From Oscillospiraceae bacterium (lineage in GTDB: Bacteria; Bacillota; Clostridia; Oscillospirales; Acutalibacteraceae), in the NCBI GenBank assembly GCA_015065865.1, contig SVPM01000004.1:1-64000 (forward strand): a stretch of DNA of 64,000 bases. The letters are read 5' to 3'. The translations under genes and the position numbers were made by a program. Below the pieces are notes generated by a model. That model saw only the letters and a list, made by a program, of their open reading frames with translations, had not been told where the DNA came from and ran no database searches. This document shows positions 26,064-35,014 of this stretch, one piece after another (position 1 is the stretch's first letter; every line of letters starts with the position of its first letter).

Positions 26064-28032
26064 ACGCACACTGGAAGATCTGCAAAAGCAGTATAACCGC
26101 GCCGCCTCTGCACCCCGCGGGCGCGGTTTCGGCCCCGGTCCCGGTGGCCCCGGCGGTCGGCGCGGTCCGCAGATACACGGCGGCAAACCGAAAAGTTCAA
26201 AAGGCACCATCAAGCGGCTCGCGGGGTATGTGCGCCCCTATCGCTGGCACTTGGTGCTCGTGATGGTATGTATGCTCTTCAGCACGGTGTCGTCGCTTGC
26301 GGCGTCGTATCTGATCATGCCCATTATCAACCGCTTGAGCGGGGTTGCGACCACCGCGAAGGACGGCGTGTTTGCCGCCTTGGCCGATCGTGTGATCGAC
26401 CGTTTTGCCAACCTGCCGTTTGTGGCAACGCTTATGAGCCGTTCCCCCCACGCGGCGGTGCTGACCTATCTTGCGGCGGCACTGATGTTACTGCTTGCGG
26501 TGTATGCGGTGGCACTGGTTTGTACCTATGCCCAAAGCCGCTTGATGCTGACGATTTCGCAAGGTGCGGTCGAGCGCATCCGCAACGAGTTGTTTCAAAA
26601 ATTGCAGACGTTGCCGGTGCGGTTTTTCGACCGTCACTCCACCGGTGAAGTGATGAGCCGTTTTACCAACGATGTGGACAACATCGACGTAATGCTCAAC
26701 AACTCTCTGGTACAGTTGGTTTCGGGAGCTATCACATTGGTGGGTACGTTTTTGTTTATGGTCACCACCAACTGGGTGCTCACGCTGGTAACGGTGGTGT
26801 TCGTGCCGCTGTTTTCGTTCGGCGGCGCCGCCATCGCCCGCCGCAGCAGCAAATATTACGGTGGTCAGCAAGCCGCTCTCGGCTCGGTCAACGGCTATAT
26901 TGAAGAAACCGTGTCGGGTCAAAAGGTCATCAAGGTGTTCAACCGCGAGGAAGCGGCGGAAGAAGAGTTCGGACTCTTGAACAACGATCTGCGTGACAAG
27001 CAGTTTAAAGCGCAGTTTTACGGCGGCATTATGGGCCCCGTGATGGGAAATCTGTCGCAGGTGAGTTACAGTGTCACCATCGGCGTGGGCGCGGTAATGA
27101 TGGTCACGGCGGGTTTCACCCCCGGTGCGCTCACCGTGTTTGCCAACTATTCCCGCCAGTTTTCACAGCCGATCAACACACTGTCGATGCAGACCAGCAC
27201 TATCTTTGCGGCGTTGGCGGGTGCGGAACGGGTGTTTCAGGTATTGGATCAAGCGCCCGAATCTGCTGATGCGGCAGATGCCGTTTCCCTGCCGCAGATG
27301 AAAGGCTATGTGGAACTAAAAAACGTCACCTTCGGGTATGATCCCGACAAGGTGGTGCTGCGGGATATTTCGCTGTACGCCAAGCCGGGACAAAAGATCG
27401 CGTTCGTCGGTTCTACGGGTGCGGGCAAAACCACTGTCACCAATTTGCTGAACCGCTTCTATGATATAGATGAGGGGCAAATTACCATCGACGGGGTGGA
27501 TATCCGCCGCATTCCGCGGGAGGAGTTGCGGCGAAACATCGCAATGGTGTTGCAGGATACCCACCTGTTCACCGGCACGGTAATGGAAAACATTCGTTAC
27601 GGGCGATTGGACGCGACCGATGACGAGGTGATCGCCGCCGCCAAGACCGCATCGGCCCATTCCTTCATTATGCGTTTATCGGATGGGTATCAGACAATGC
27701 TCGAAGGGGACGGCGCCAACCTGTCGCAGGGGCAACGCCAATTGTTGAACATCGCGCGGGCGGCATTGTCCAAAGCGCCTATTTTGGTGTTGGACGAAGC
27801 CACCAGTTCGGTGGATACCCGCACCGAGCGCCATATCGAACACGGTATGGACCGTTTAATGCGGGATCGCACCACCTTTGTGATCGCGCACCGCCTTTCC
27901 ACCGTGCGTAACGCCAACGCCATTATGGTGCTCGAACAAGGGCGCATCATCGAACGCGGCGACCACGAGGATCTGCTGACTCAAAAAGGGCGGTACTACA
28001 CGCTGTATACGGGCCAAGTGGAGTTGGATTAA
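26056..28032 (+). CDS. ABC transporter, fused permease/ATPase, second half of heterodimer
   Basis: Protein of 658 residues. The GTG at 26056 overlaps the end of the first subunit, with AAAAGGAGG nearby. A Pro/Gly-rich basic tail of about 50 residues (RGRGFGPGPGGPGGRRG) precedes six membrane helices with a large loop between the first two. The ATPase has Walker A GSTGAGKTT, Q-loop VLQDTHLFTG, signature LSQGQRQLL, Walker B ILVLDEATSSVD with the catalytic Glu, and AHRLSTV. It is the catalytically competent partner of the preceding subunit. The two make a B-type heterodimeric exporter. Confidence 0.93.
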   Translation: MAKRTLEDLQKQYNRAASAPRGRGFGPGPGGPGGRRGPQIHGGKPKSSKGTIKRLAGYVRPYRWHLVLVMVCMLFSTVSSLAASYLIMPIINRLSGVATTAKDGVFAALADRVIDRFANLPFVATLMSRSPHAAVLTYLAAALMLLLAVYAVALVCTYAQSRLMLTISQGAVERIRNELFQKLQTLPVRFFDRHSTGEVMSRFTNDVDNIDVMLNNSLVQLVSGAITLVGTFLFMVTTNWVLTLVTVVFVPLFSFGGAAIARRSSKYYGGQQAALGSVNGYIEETVSGQKVIKVFNREEAAEEEFGLLNNDLRDKQFKAQFYGGIMGPVMGNLSQVSYSVTIGVGAVMMVTAGFTPGALTVFANYSRQFSQPINTLSMQTSTIFAALAGAERVFQVLDQAPESADAADAVSLPQMKGYVELKNVTFGYDPDKVVLRDISLYAKPGQKIAFVGSTGAGKTTVTNLLNRFYDIDEGQITIDGVDIRRIPREELRRNIAMVLQDTHLFTGTVMENIRYGRLDATDDEVIAAAKTASAHSFIMRLSDGYQTMLEGDGANLSQGQRQLLNIARAALSKAPILVLDEATSSVDTRTERHIEHGMDRLMRDRTTFVIAHRLSTVRNANAIMVLEQGRIIERGDHEDLLTQKGRYYTLYTGQVELD

Positions 28033-28060
28033 ATCTTTTTAAAAAAATAGTAAAAACCTC

Positions 28061-28089
28061 TTGCATTATACAAGAATTCGTGGTATAGT
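28061..28089 (+). promoter_or_regulatory. Promoter of the ACT-hom-lysC operon
   Basis: TTGCAT at 28061-28066 and TATAGT at 28084-28089, spaced by 17 bases, between the ABC exporter stop and the ACT-protein start. Confidence 0.75.
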
Positions 28090-28148
28090 GTAAGCCGTTA
28101 CAACACAACTGTTCGTGCTTGGCGTACAGTTCGGCGGGAGGTGACCGT

Positions 28149-28604
28149 ATGGCGGAAACAGAAGCGACTCCGCGCCTGCTGGTGGTGGATGCGCGTGCAT
28201 TGCCGGAGGTGTTCGAGCGGGTGCTGGTTGCCAAACGCTTGATCGCAACGGGCGAGGCGGCATCGGCTTCCGAGGCGGCGCGGCAAGCAGGCATTTCGCG
28301 TACTGCGTTTTATAAATATCGCGACATGGTGTTTCCGTATGACGTGTCCGCGACCGGCGGTGATCTCGTGACGGTGCACTTCCTTTTAAACGATCGGCCG
28401 GGTGTGCTTTCGGCACTGCTCACGGCGTTTGCCGAAGCGGGGGCCAACATTCTCACCGTGAACCAGAACATCCCCGTGGGCGGCGCGGCGTCGGTATCGG
28501 TTACTGCGCGGTGCGACCGGCTGGGGGTCTCCGCCGAAGGATTGCTGCTTAAACTCTCGGCAGTTGCGGGGGTCAAACGCATTTTGCGTATCAACAGTGA
28601 ATGA
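28149..28604 (+). CDS. ACT domain regulator, UPF0735/ThrR (PheB) family
   Basis: Protein of 151 residues with GGGAGGTGACCGT before the ATG. An N-terminal helical region with an HTH-like stretch (ASEAARQAGISRTAFYKYRD, residues 38-58) precedes an ACT domain (VTVHFLLNDRPGVLSALLTA to the C-terminus). ACT domains bind amino acids; the family sits beside hom or pheA in many Firmicutes, and the Bacillus member ThrR represses threonine-biosynthesis genes. Here it is 40 bases upstream of hom in an operon with lysC, so control of the aspartate pathway by a pathway amino acid is likely. This is inferred from family and context. Confidence 0.88.
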   Translation: MAETEATPRLLVVDARALPEVFERVLVAKRLIATGEAASASEAARQAGISRTAFYKYRDMVFPYDVSATGGDLVTVHFLLNDRPGVLSALLTAFAEAGANILTVNQNIPVGGAASVSVTARCDRLGVSAEGLLLKLSAVAGVKRILRINSE

Positions 28605-28644
28605 GTACTCGCCGTATGGATGAGTATGATAGGAGGATACATAT

Positions 28645-29874
28645 ATGATCTACGTTGCTATTATGGGGCACGGCGTGGTCGGTTCCGGCGTGGCGGAAGT
28701 GCTGCGTAAAAACGCCGACAGCATTGCCCGCAAGGCCGGCGAGGGGATCGCCATCCGCAAGATCTTGGATCTGCGCGAATTTCCCGATCTGCCGTATGCC
28801 GATTGCTTTACCAAAGATTTTGAGGAGATCGTGAACGATCCCGATATTCGTATCGTGGTGGAAACGATGGGCGGTCTCTCGCCGAGTTATGAATACGTGA
28901 AGCGTTGCTTGGAAACGGGAAAAAGCGTGGTGACCTCCAACAAGGAGTTGGTGGCGGCCAAAGGCGATGAACTGTTGGCGCTGGCACGCAAAAACAATTT
29001 GAACTTCCTGTTTGAGGCGTCGGTGGGCGGCGGCATTCCGATCCTGCGTCCCATCGACCAGTGCTTGGCGGCGAACGAGGTGACCGAAATTGCGGGCATC
29101 TTGAACGGCACCACCAACTTTATGCTCACCCGTATGATCGAGGACGGTATGTCCTTTGAGGATGCGCTGGCACTGGCACAGCAACTCGGCTACGCCGAAC
29201 GCGACCCCTCGGCGGACGTGGGCGGTCACGATGCTTGCCGTAAGATCTGCATTTTGGCATCGCTGGCATTCGGCAAACACGTGTATCCCGCACAGGTGCA
29301 CACCGAGGGTATCACCGCGATCACGAGTGAAGACGTGCGTACCGCGGCGGCGGCAGACAGTGTTATCAAACTGATCGGCCGTGCGGTAATGCAGGAGGAC
29401 GGTCGCTTGTATGCGACGGTGGCACCTACCGTGATCGCCAAAAGCAGTTTGCTGTCGGATGTGAACGACGTGTTCAACGGTATTATGGTGCGCGGCGATG
29501 CGATCGGCGACGTGGTGTTTTACGGCCGCGGCGCGGGCAAACTGCCCACCGCCAGTGCGGTTGTCGCGGACGTTATCGACGAAGTAAAACACCTGAAAGC
29601 ACGCAAGTACCTGTTCTGGGAAGGCGGCTATGAGGGATACGTGATCCCGCACGGCGAAGGCACGGTGCAGATGTTGGTGCGTGCGGCGGATACGGCGGAT
29701 GCCGCGGCGCAGATCGCGGCGGCGTTCGGCGAGGTGCAGGCGGTGAGCGGCGACGGCGTTCCCGCGGGTGACGTGGCATTCATCACCCCCGCTATGACGG
29801 AATCCGCGCTGGATGCGGCGCTTGCGGCAAGCGGGCTTACGGTCAAGAGTCGGTTGCGTGTGGCGCAACTGTGA
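28645..29874 (+). CDS. hom: Homoserine dehydrogenase
   Basis: Protein of 409 residues with AGGAGG before the ATG. The Rossmann motif GHGVVGSGVAEVL is at residues 8-20. The homoserine dehydrogenase core shows TSNKELVAAKGDEL, ILNGTTNFMLTRM, the lysine in GYAERDPSADVGGHDACRK, and a C-terminal ACT domain (about 320-409). It reduces aspartate semialdehyde to homoserine, the branch leading to threonine and methionine, and is usually feedback-regulated by threonine. It sits between an ACT regulator and aspartate kinase. Homoserine from here would serve the MetF/MetH methionine pathway encoded at the end of the window. Confidence 0.96.
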   Translation: MIYVAIMGHGVVGSGVAEVLRKNADSIARKAGEGIAIRKILDLREFPDLPYADCFTKDFEEIVNDPDIRIVVETMGGLSPSYEYVKRCLETGKSVVTSNKELVAAKGDELLALARKNNLNFLFEASVGGGIPILRPIDQCLAANEVTEIAGILNGTTNFMLTRMIEDGMSFEDALALAQQLGYAERDPSADVGGHDACRKICILASLAFGKHVYPAQVHTEGITAITSEDVRTAAAADSVIKLIGRAVMQEDGRLYATVAPTVIAKSSLLSDVNDVFNGIMVRGDAIGDVVFYGRGAGKLPTASAVVADVIDEVKHLKARKYLFWEGGYEGYVIPHGEGTVQMLVRAADTADAAAQIAAAFGEVQAVSGDGVPAGDVAFITPAMTESALDAALAASGLTVKSRLRVAQL

Positions 29875-29893
29875 CAAGGGAGGTACTTTGGGT

Positions 29894-31102
29894 ATGTTGA
29901 TAGTTAAAAAATTCGGCGGCAGTTCGGTTGCCAACGCCGAGCGGGTGTTCAATGTCGCCCGCATCATTACCGAAGATTACAAAAAAGGTAACGACGTGGT
30001 GGTGGTCGTGTCCGCACAGGGTGACACCACCGACGATCTGATCGAAAAAGCGCACGAGATCACCAAACGTCCCAACAAGCGTGAAATGGACCAGTTGCTT
30101 GCCGCCGGTGAGCAAATTTCCATCTCGTTGCTGGCAATGGCCATCAGCGAACTGGGGTGTCCCGTGGTGTCGTTGCTTGGTTGGCAGGCGGGTTTCCGCA
30201 CCAACACGACCTATTCCGCCGCGCGTATCAAACGCGTGGAAAGCGAGCGTATTCGCAGTGAATTGGAGAAGAAGCGTATCGTTGTGGTGGCGGGCTTCCA
30301 AGGCATTAACCGCAACGAGGATATCACCACCTTCGGGCGCGGCGGCTCGGATACCAGCGCCGTGGCGATCGCCGCATCCATGAAAGCGGATCTATGCCAG
30401 ATCTACACCGATGTGGAAGGCGTGTTCACCGCCGACCCGCGCAAAGTGCCGAATGCACGCAAACTGGATGAGATCACCTACGACGAGATGTTGGAACTTG
30501 CCACCCTCGGTGCACAGGTGCTCAACAACCGTTCGGTGGAAATGGCTAAGAAATACAACGTGGAGATGGAAGTCCTCTCCAGTTTGAATCCGGTGCCCGG
30601 CACCAAAGTTAAGGAGGCTACGAATATGGAAAAAATGATGATCAGCAGTGTGGCAAAGGACGCGCACGTGGCGCGTGTTATGATTGTGGGTATCCCCGAT
30701 GAGCCGGGTATCGCGTTTAAGATCTTCTCTCGCGTGGCGCAGGCCCACATCAACGTGGATATGATCCTGCAGTCGGTCGGCCGTGACGGCACCAAGGACA
30801 TCACCTTCACCGTGCCGGAAGACAGCGGCGAAGCGGCCGTGGCGGCGTTGCAGGAGTATGCCGACCGCGTGGGCGCCAAGAGCTTGACTTACGATACCAA
30901 GACCGCGAAGATCTCGGTTGTCGGCGCGGGCATGGAAACTCACGAAGGCGTGGCGGCGAAAATGTTTGAAGCGCTGTCCGAGAAGAGCATCAACATTCAG
31001 ATGATCTCCACCAGTGAGATCAAGGTGTCGGTGCTGATCGCGGCGGAAGAAGCCGATCGTGCGGTTGCAGCGGTCCACGCAAAATTCTTCGACGAAATGT
31101 AA
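29894..31102 (+). CDS. lysC: Aspartate kinase, monofunctional, with tandem ACT domains
   Basis: Protein of 402 residues. The ATG at 29894 has AGGGAGG upstream. It opens LIVKKFGGSSVANAERV, the kinase motif, followed by the active-site segment GFQGINRNEDITTFGRGGSD in one run and DVEGVFTADPR. The last 160 residues hold two ACT domains. It phosphorylates aspartate, the first step toward lysine, threonine and methionine. An in-frame ATG at 30626 (Met245) has AAGGAGG eight bases before it, so a shorter regulatory beta-subunit is likely, as in Bacillus subtilis LysC. The operon order ACT-hom-lysC fits aspartate-family control. Confidence 0.96.
   Translation: MLIVKKFGGSSVANAERVFNVARIITEDYKKGNDVVVVVSAQGDTTDDLIEKAHEITKRPNKREMDQLLAAGEQISISLLAMAISELGCPVVSLLGWQAGFRTNTTYSAARIKRVESERIRSELEKKRIVVVAGFQGINRNEDITTFGRGGSDTSAVAIAASMKADLCQIYTDVEGVFTADPRKVPNARKLDEITYDEMLELATLGAQVLNNRSVEMAKKYNVEMEVLSSLNPVPGTKVKEATNMEKMMISSVAKDAHVARVMIVGIPDEPGIAFKIFSRVAQAHINVDMILQSVGRDGTKDITFTVPEDSGEAAVAALQEYADRVGAKSLTYDTKTAKISVVGAGMETHEGVAAKMFEALSEKSINIQMISTSEIKVSVLIAAEEADRAVAAVHAKFFDEM
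30611..30628 (+). promoter_or_regulatory. Internal ribosome site and start for the LysC beta subunit
   Basis: AAGGAGG at 30611-30617 lies eight bases before ATG 30626-30628, in frame with lysC. A product from here would have 158 residues, nearly all ACT domains. Confidence 0.7.
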
Positions 31103-31111
31103 AAAAACAAC

Positions 31112-31150
31112 GCACACCGTCTTGCAAAAAGCAGGGCGGTGTGCTGTTTT
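31112..31150 (+). terminator. Terminator after lysC
   Basis: GCACACCGTCTTGC, AAAAA, GCAGGGCGGTGTGC and then a T-run, about ten bases after the lysC stop. Confidence 0.85.
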
Positions 31151-31195
31151 TTCATTCAAAAAATGACGGCGCGTTCGGGCTTGACTGCTCACCCT

Positions 31196-31231
31196 AAAAA
31201 GGAAACCACCCGAAAGGGTGGTTTCCTTTTT
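31196..31231 (-). terminator. Terminator of pyk
   Basis: AAAAAGGAAACCACCC, GAAA, GGGTGGTTTCCTTTTT, immediately beyond the pyk stop codon on the minus strand. The stem is symmetrical, so it may act both ways. Confidence 0.88.
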
Positions 31232-32642
31232 ACACCGTTTCCAATTTGATCAGATTCGTGTTGCCCGAAATGCCGTTGGTGATGCCGCCGGTGATAACGA
31301 TGCGGTCGCCCGCTTGCACCAAACCCGAGCGGCGTGCCGCTACCGCCGCGTGATAAAACAACACTTCGGTGGAGGGAAATTCTTCGCTCAGCACGGGAAT
31401 GACCGCCCATGAAAGTGCCAGTTTGCGCCAGATACGCTCGTTGGTGGTCATACCGATGATCGGTTTTGGTGAACGGAAGCGCGACACCATACGTGCCGTA
31501 CCGCCACCTAACGTGCACACCACCATCAGTTTGGCATCCACGTCGATGGAAAGCGCACAGGTGGCGTGGGAGATTGCATCAATGCTGTTCTTAATACGAA
31601 AATCCGAATCGCGGAACCATTTCGCGTAGTCGATGTTTTGCTCGGTCTGTTCGGCGATGCGGCTCATTGCCTCCACCGCCTCAACGGGGTGCTTGCCGGC
31701 CGCCGTTTCGCCCGAAAGCATCAGCGCACTGGTGCCGTCGTATACGGCGTTTGCCACGTCGGAGATCTCCGCACGGGTGGGGCGCGGACGGTCGATCATG
31801 GATTCCAGCATTTCGGTGGCGGTGATCACCCGCTTGCCGCGGTAACGGCAGGTGGTGATAAGGTGCTTTTGAATGGCGGGCAGTTGCTCGTAGGGGATCT
31901 CCACCCCCATATCGCCGCGTGCGATCATAATACCGTTACTGCGGTCAATGATCTCATCAATGTTATCCACACCCGCACGGTTTTCGATCTTGGCGATAAG
32001 GTCGATATCTTCGCCGCCGTGTGCCTGCATAAAACGGCGCACATCGTCGATATCCTGCGGGCGGGACACGAACGAACACGCGACAAAATCTACCCCCATC
32101 TCAATGCCGAACAATAGGTCGGCTTTATCCTGCTCGCTCAAATACGGTTGGCTGAACACCTTGTCGGGGATGCTCATACTCTTGCGGTTGGAAAGTTCGC
32201 CGCCCACCGTCACGCGGCAGACGGCGTCGGTTTCGGTCAGCGAAGTGACCTCAAACGCCATCAAGCCGTTGTTTAAAAGGATGGTATCCCCCACGTCCAG
32301 TTCGCGAATCATCGGCGGGTAGGAAACCGATACCTGCGTGGTGTCGCCCTCCACTTCACGTCCCGTAAAAACAAAGGTATCGCCCGCGTTCAAGGAAACT
32401 TTACCGTTGCGAAAAGTGCCGATACGGTATTCAGGACCTTTGGTATCCAATAAAATGGCAACCGGCATCTGCAATTTATCCCGCACCCGTTTCACCATAT
32501 CCATGATCTCGCGATGCTTTTCGTGCGTTTCGTGTGAAAAGTTGAATCGCGCCACGTTCATGCCCGCTTTTACCATACGGGTGAGGGTTTCCTCGTTGGC
32601 GCACGCAGGGCCGATGGTGCAAATGATTTTTGTTTTACGCAT
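31230..32642 (-). CDS. pyk: Pyruvate kinase
   Basis: Protein of 470 residues if the ATG at 32642 (MRKTKIICTIGPACANEETL) is used; AAGAGG lies six bases upstream and an in-frame TTG two codons earlier is possible. Family motifs include MNVARFNFSHETHE, AILLDTKGPEYRIG, the catalytic IAKIENRAGVDNIDEI, and IMIARGDMGVEIPYEQ near residue 250. It converts phosphoenolpyruvate and ADP to pyruvate and ATP. The length matches the short single-chain form without a C-terminal PEP-utiliser domain. It is followed by its own terminator, and the rRNA methyltransferase gene lies 13 bases upstream on the same strand. Confidence 0.97.
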   Translation of the reverse strand: MRKTKIICTIGPACANEETLTRMVKAGMNVARFNFSHETHEKHREIMDMVKRVRDKLQMPVAILLDTKGPEYRIGTFRNGKVSLNAGDTFVFTGREVEGDTTQVSVSYPPMIRELDVGDTILLNNGLMAFEVTSLTETDAVCRVTVGGELSNRKSMSIPDKVFSQPYLSEQDKADLLFGIEMGVDFVACSFVSRPQDIDDVRRFMQAHGGEDIDLIAKIENRAGVDNIDEIIDRSNGIMIARGDMGVEIPYEQLPAIQKHLITTCRYRGKRVITATEMLESMIDRPRPTRAEISDVANAVYDGTSALMLSGETAAGKHPVEAVEAMSRIAEQTEQNIDYAKWFRDSDFRIKNSIDAISHATCALSIDVDAKLMVVCTLGGGTARMVSRFRSPKPIIGMTTNERIWRKLALSWAVIPVLSEEFPSTEVLFYHAAVAARRSGLVQAGDRIVITGGITNGISGNTNLIKLETV

Positions 32643-32655
32643 AACCAACCTCTTT

Positions 32656-34005
32656 CTATATCCGCAATCCTTTGGGATACCGATTTTTAAGGATGCCTTT
32701 CACGGCCTTCCCAAAACCTACCACCGCGTTCCCGACCGCCACCGCCGTCCACCCCGAAAGCGCTTCATCGCAGGAGATAGCCTCGCCGTGCAGGAAGGCG
32801 GCAAGGGCGGGCGAATCGGGAGGCAGAGAGATCACCGACCGACATTGCGCCGCCTGCTTGGCGGCAAAAATGCTGTGGGCGGGTTCCAAGCGGTTTTTGC
32901 ATACTTCGGCAACCGCCACCCCTGCCGAAAGCAGGTGCAAGGCGGTGTCGGGCAAGGCGGGCGGCAACAGCCGCACCGTATCGCCCACCGTGACGAAAGT
33001 GCCTTGCGGCTCGTCCGCGAACACCGCGCGGTATAGCGCGGCGGCCTCGGCAGCATAGGGGTCTTTTTTGGGGGGGATGAAAGGGGAAAACGAAGGTGCT
33101 TCCGCTCCCTTGCGGCGGAACAAGGCTAAGAAATGTCCTTCGCCGCCGTGTTGCGGCAAAATGCGCCGCCCCGCTGCGGCGGGAAACCCTTCCGCCACGG
33201 AGAAGGCGGGTTGGCCAAACGGCAAAGCAGAAAGATCGCCCGCTTCAAAATCGGGATGGGTGGCTAAAAACCACGCGGCGTTCTGCTCGTTTTCTTCGGG
33301 GGCAAAGGTGCAGGTGGAATACAGCAACCGCCCGCCGGCACGCACGGTTTTGGCAGCCGCGTCCAAAATGGTGCGCTGCCGTGCGGCGCACAGTTCAACG
33401 TTTTCCACACTCCATTGCGCCAAGGCCTCGGGCTCTTTGCGGAACATACCTTCGCCCGAGCACGGCGCATCACACAGCACGGCATCAAACGCCGCGGGCA
33501 GATGGTCGGCCAACTGAGCCGTATCGAGCGAGGTCACCACCGCGTTGGTCACGCCGCACCGTTCCAAATTTTGCATCAGCGGGGTGGCACGTGCACGCAC
33601 GTATTCGTTGCACCACAGCAACCCTTCGCCCGCCAGTGCCGCCGCGATCTGGGTGGATTTGCCGCCCGGTGCGGCGCACAGATCCAGCACCCGTTCGCCG
33701 CGTGCGGGGGCCAACGCCGTTACCGCCGACATAGCGGACGGTTCCTGCCGATAATATACCCCCGCGTGATGCAACGGGTCACTGCCTGCCTTGCGCTCGC
33801 TTGTAAGGCGGAATCCCCACGGCGAAAACGGCGTGGGGATGATCTCTTCCCCGAGCATGGTCATCGCTTCTTCGCGGGTGATCTTCAGCGAATTGACCCG
33901 CAGGCCGCGGGCGGGGCTGTCCGCCTCAAACGCGGCGGCAAAATCGGCGTATGCCCCCCCCAAGAGGGCGCGCATACGCTGTTCAAACAAGGTGGGAAAT
34001 TGCAT
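32656..34005 (-). CDS. 16S rRNA m5C methyltransferase, RsmF/RsmB-like (NOL1/NOP2/Sun)
   Basis: Protein of 449 residues with AAAGGAC before the ATG. The SAM-binding motif DLCAAPGGKSTQIAA is near residue 108. The two catalytic cysteines of the family appear in CDAPCSGEGMFRKEPEA and in LLYSTCTFAPEENE. A C-terminal extension (about 300-449) matches the RsmF-type RNA-binding domain. Proteins of this family methylate cytosine C5 in 16S rRNA; the exact position is not readable. It follows the transketolase genes, separated by a terminator, and precedes pyk by 13 bases. Confidence 0.9.
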   Translation of the reverse strand: MQFPTLFEQRMRALLGGAYADFAAAFEADSPARGLRVNSLKITREEAMTMLGEEIIPTPFSPWGFRLTSERKAGSDPLHHAGVYYRQEPSAMSAVTALAPARGERVLDLCAAPGGKSTQIAAALAGEGLLWCNEYVRARATPLMQNLERCGVTNAVVTSLDTAQLADHLPAAFDAVLCDAPCSGEGMFRKEPEALAQWSVENVELCAARQRTILDAAAKTVRAGGRLLYSTCTFAPEENEQNAAWFLATHPDFEAGDLSALPFGQPAFSVAEGFPAAAGRRILPQHGGEGHFLALFRRKGAEAPSFSPFIPPKKDPYAAEAAALYRAVFADEPQGTFVTVGDTVRLLPPALPDTALHLLSAGVAVAEVCKNRLEPAHSIFAAKQAAQCRSVISLPPDSPALAAFLHGEAISCDEALSGWTAVAVGNAVVGFGKAVKGILKNRYPKGLRI

Positions 34006-34021
34006 ACCCGTGTCCTTTCCG

Positions 34022-34053
34022 AAAAAGCACGGGCGAACTATCTTCGCCCGTGC
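34022..34053 (-). terminator. Terminator after the transketolase genes
   Basis: On the minus strand, GCACGGGCGAA, five-base loop, TTCGCCCGTGC then TTTTT at 34022-34026, 11 bases after the stop at 34064. Confidence 0.85.
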
Positions 34054-34063
34054 CGTTTTTGCT

Positions 34064-35011
34064 TTATTTCTTCAGTGCCAGAGCGGCTTTTGCCTTTTCA
34101 ACGATGGCATCCGCCGATAAGCCGAACAGCGGCAACAGATCCAACGCAGGGCCGGATTTGCCGAAGGTGTCCTGCACGCCGACACGCAACACGGGAACGG
34201 GGCATTTTTCTGCCACCGCTTCCGCCACGGCACTACCGAGACCGCCGATGACGTTGTGTTCTTCTGCCGTGACGATCGCCCCCGTTTCAGCGGCGGCTTG
34301 CCACACCAGTTCGCGGTCCAGCGGTTTGATGGTGGCCATATTGATCACGCGGGCGGAAATGCCGTCTGCCGCCAGCATATCGGCCGCTTTCAGCGCTTCG
34401 CCCACCAGCAGACCGTTGGCGATCACCGTCACGTCACCGCCGTCACGCAGGGTCACGCCGCGGCCGATCTCGAACTTGTAATCGGCGGGGGTCACGTTTT
34501 CCACCGCCAAACGGCCGAATCGCAGATACACGGGGCCGTCCGTCGCGGCGGCGGCAAACACCGCCTGACGGGCCTCGTTGTCATCGGCAGGGGAAATGAC
34601 CGTCATACCGGGGATGGTACGCATCAACGCAATATCCTCACAACACTGGTGAGTGGCACCGTCTTCACCCACCGAGATACCCGCGTGGGTGGCGCCGATC
34701 TTCACGTTCAGGTGAGGATAGCCGATGGAGTTGCGGATCTGCTCAAACGCACGACCCGCCGCAAACATGGCAAAACTGGAGGCGAACACCACCTTGCCCG
34801 TGGTGGAAAGACCCGCCGCAATGCCCATCATATTGCCTTCCGCAATACCGCAATCAAAAAAACGGTCGGGATACGCCTTTTTGAAACCGCCCGTTTTGGT
34901 GGCGGCGGCAAGGTCGGCATCCAGTACGATCAGATTGGGCATGGTTTCGGCGAGATCCACCAATGCCTGTCCGTAGGAATCACGGGTAGCCTTTTTAACG
35001 ATATCCGCCAT
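34064..35011 (-). CDS. Transketolase, C-terminal subunit
   Basis: Protein of 315 residues starting at ATG 35011 (a GTG one codon earlier overlaps the stop of the N-terminal subunit), with GGAGGG upstream. It corresponds to the pyrimidine-binding and C-terminal domains of transketolase: IAEGNMMGIAAGL, GATHAGISVGEDGATHQCCE, then EEHNVIGGLGSAVAEAV. It pairs with the N-terminal subunit encoded just before it to transfer two-carbon units between sugar phosphates. The split form is common in Firmicutes and archaea. Rpe encoded at 38963 supplies xylulose 5-phosphate to the same pathway. Confidence 0.95.
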   Translation of the reverse strand: MADIVKKATRDSYGQALVDLAETMPNLIVLDADLAAATKTGGFKKAYPDRFFDCGIAEGNMMGIAAGLSTTGKVVFASSFAMFAAGRAFEQIRNSIGYPHLNVKIGATHAGISVGEDGATHQCCEDIALMRTIPGMTVISPADDNEARQAVFAAAATDGPVYLRFGRLAVENVTPADYKFEIGRGVTLRDGGDVTVIANGLLVGEALKAADMLAADGISARVINMATIKPLDRELVWQAAAETGAIVTAEEHNVIGGLGSAVAEAVAEKCPVPVLRVGVQDTFGKSGPALDLLPLFGLSADAIVEKAKAALALKK

Positions 35012-35014
35012 CAC

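Noticed and set aside
28591-29967. 458-codon minus-strand frame over hom
   Set aside because: In-register antisense shadow produced by the same codon avoidance; His/Arg-rich, with no family resemblance.
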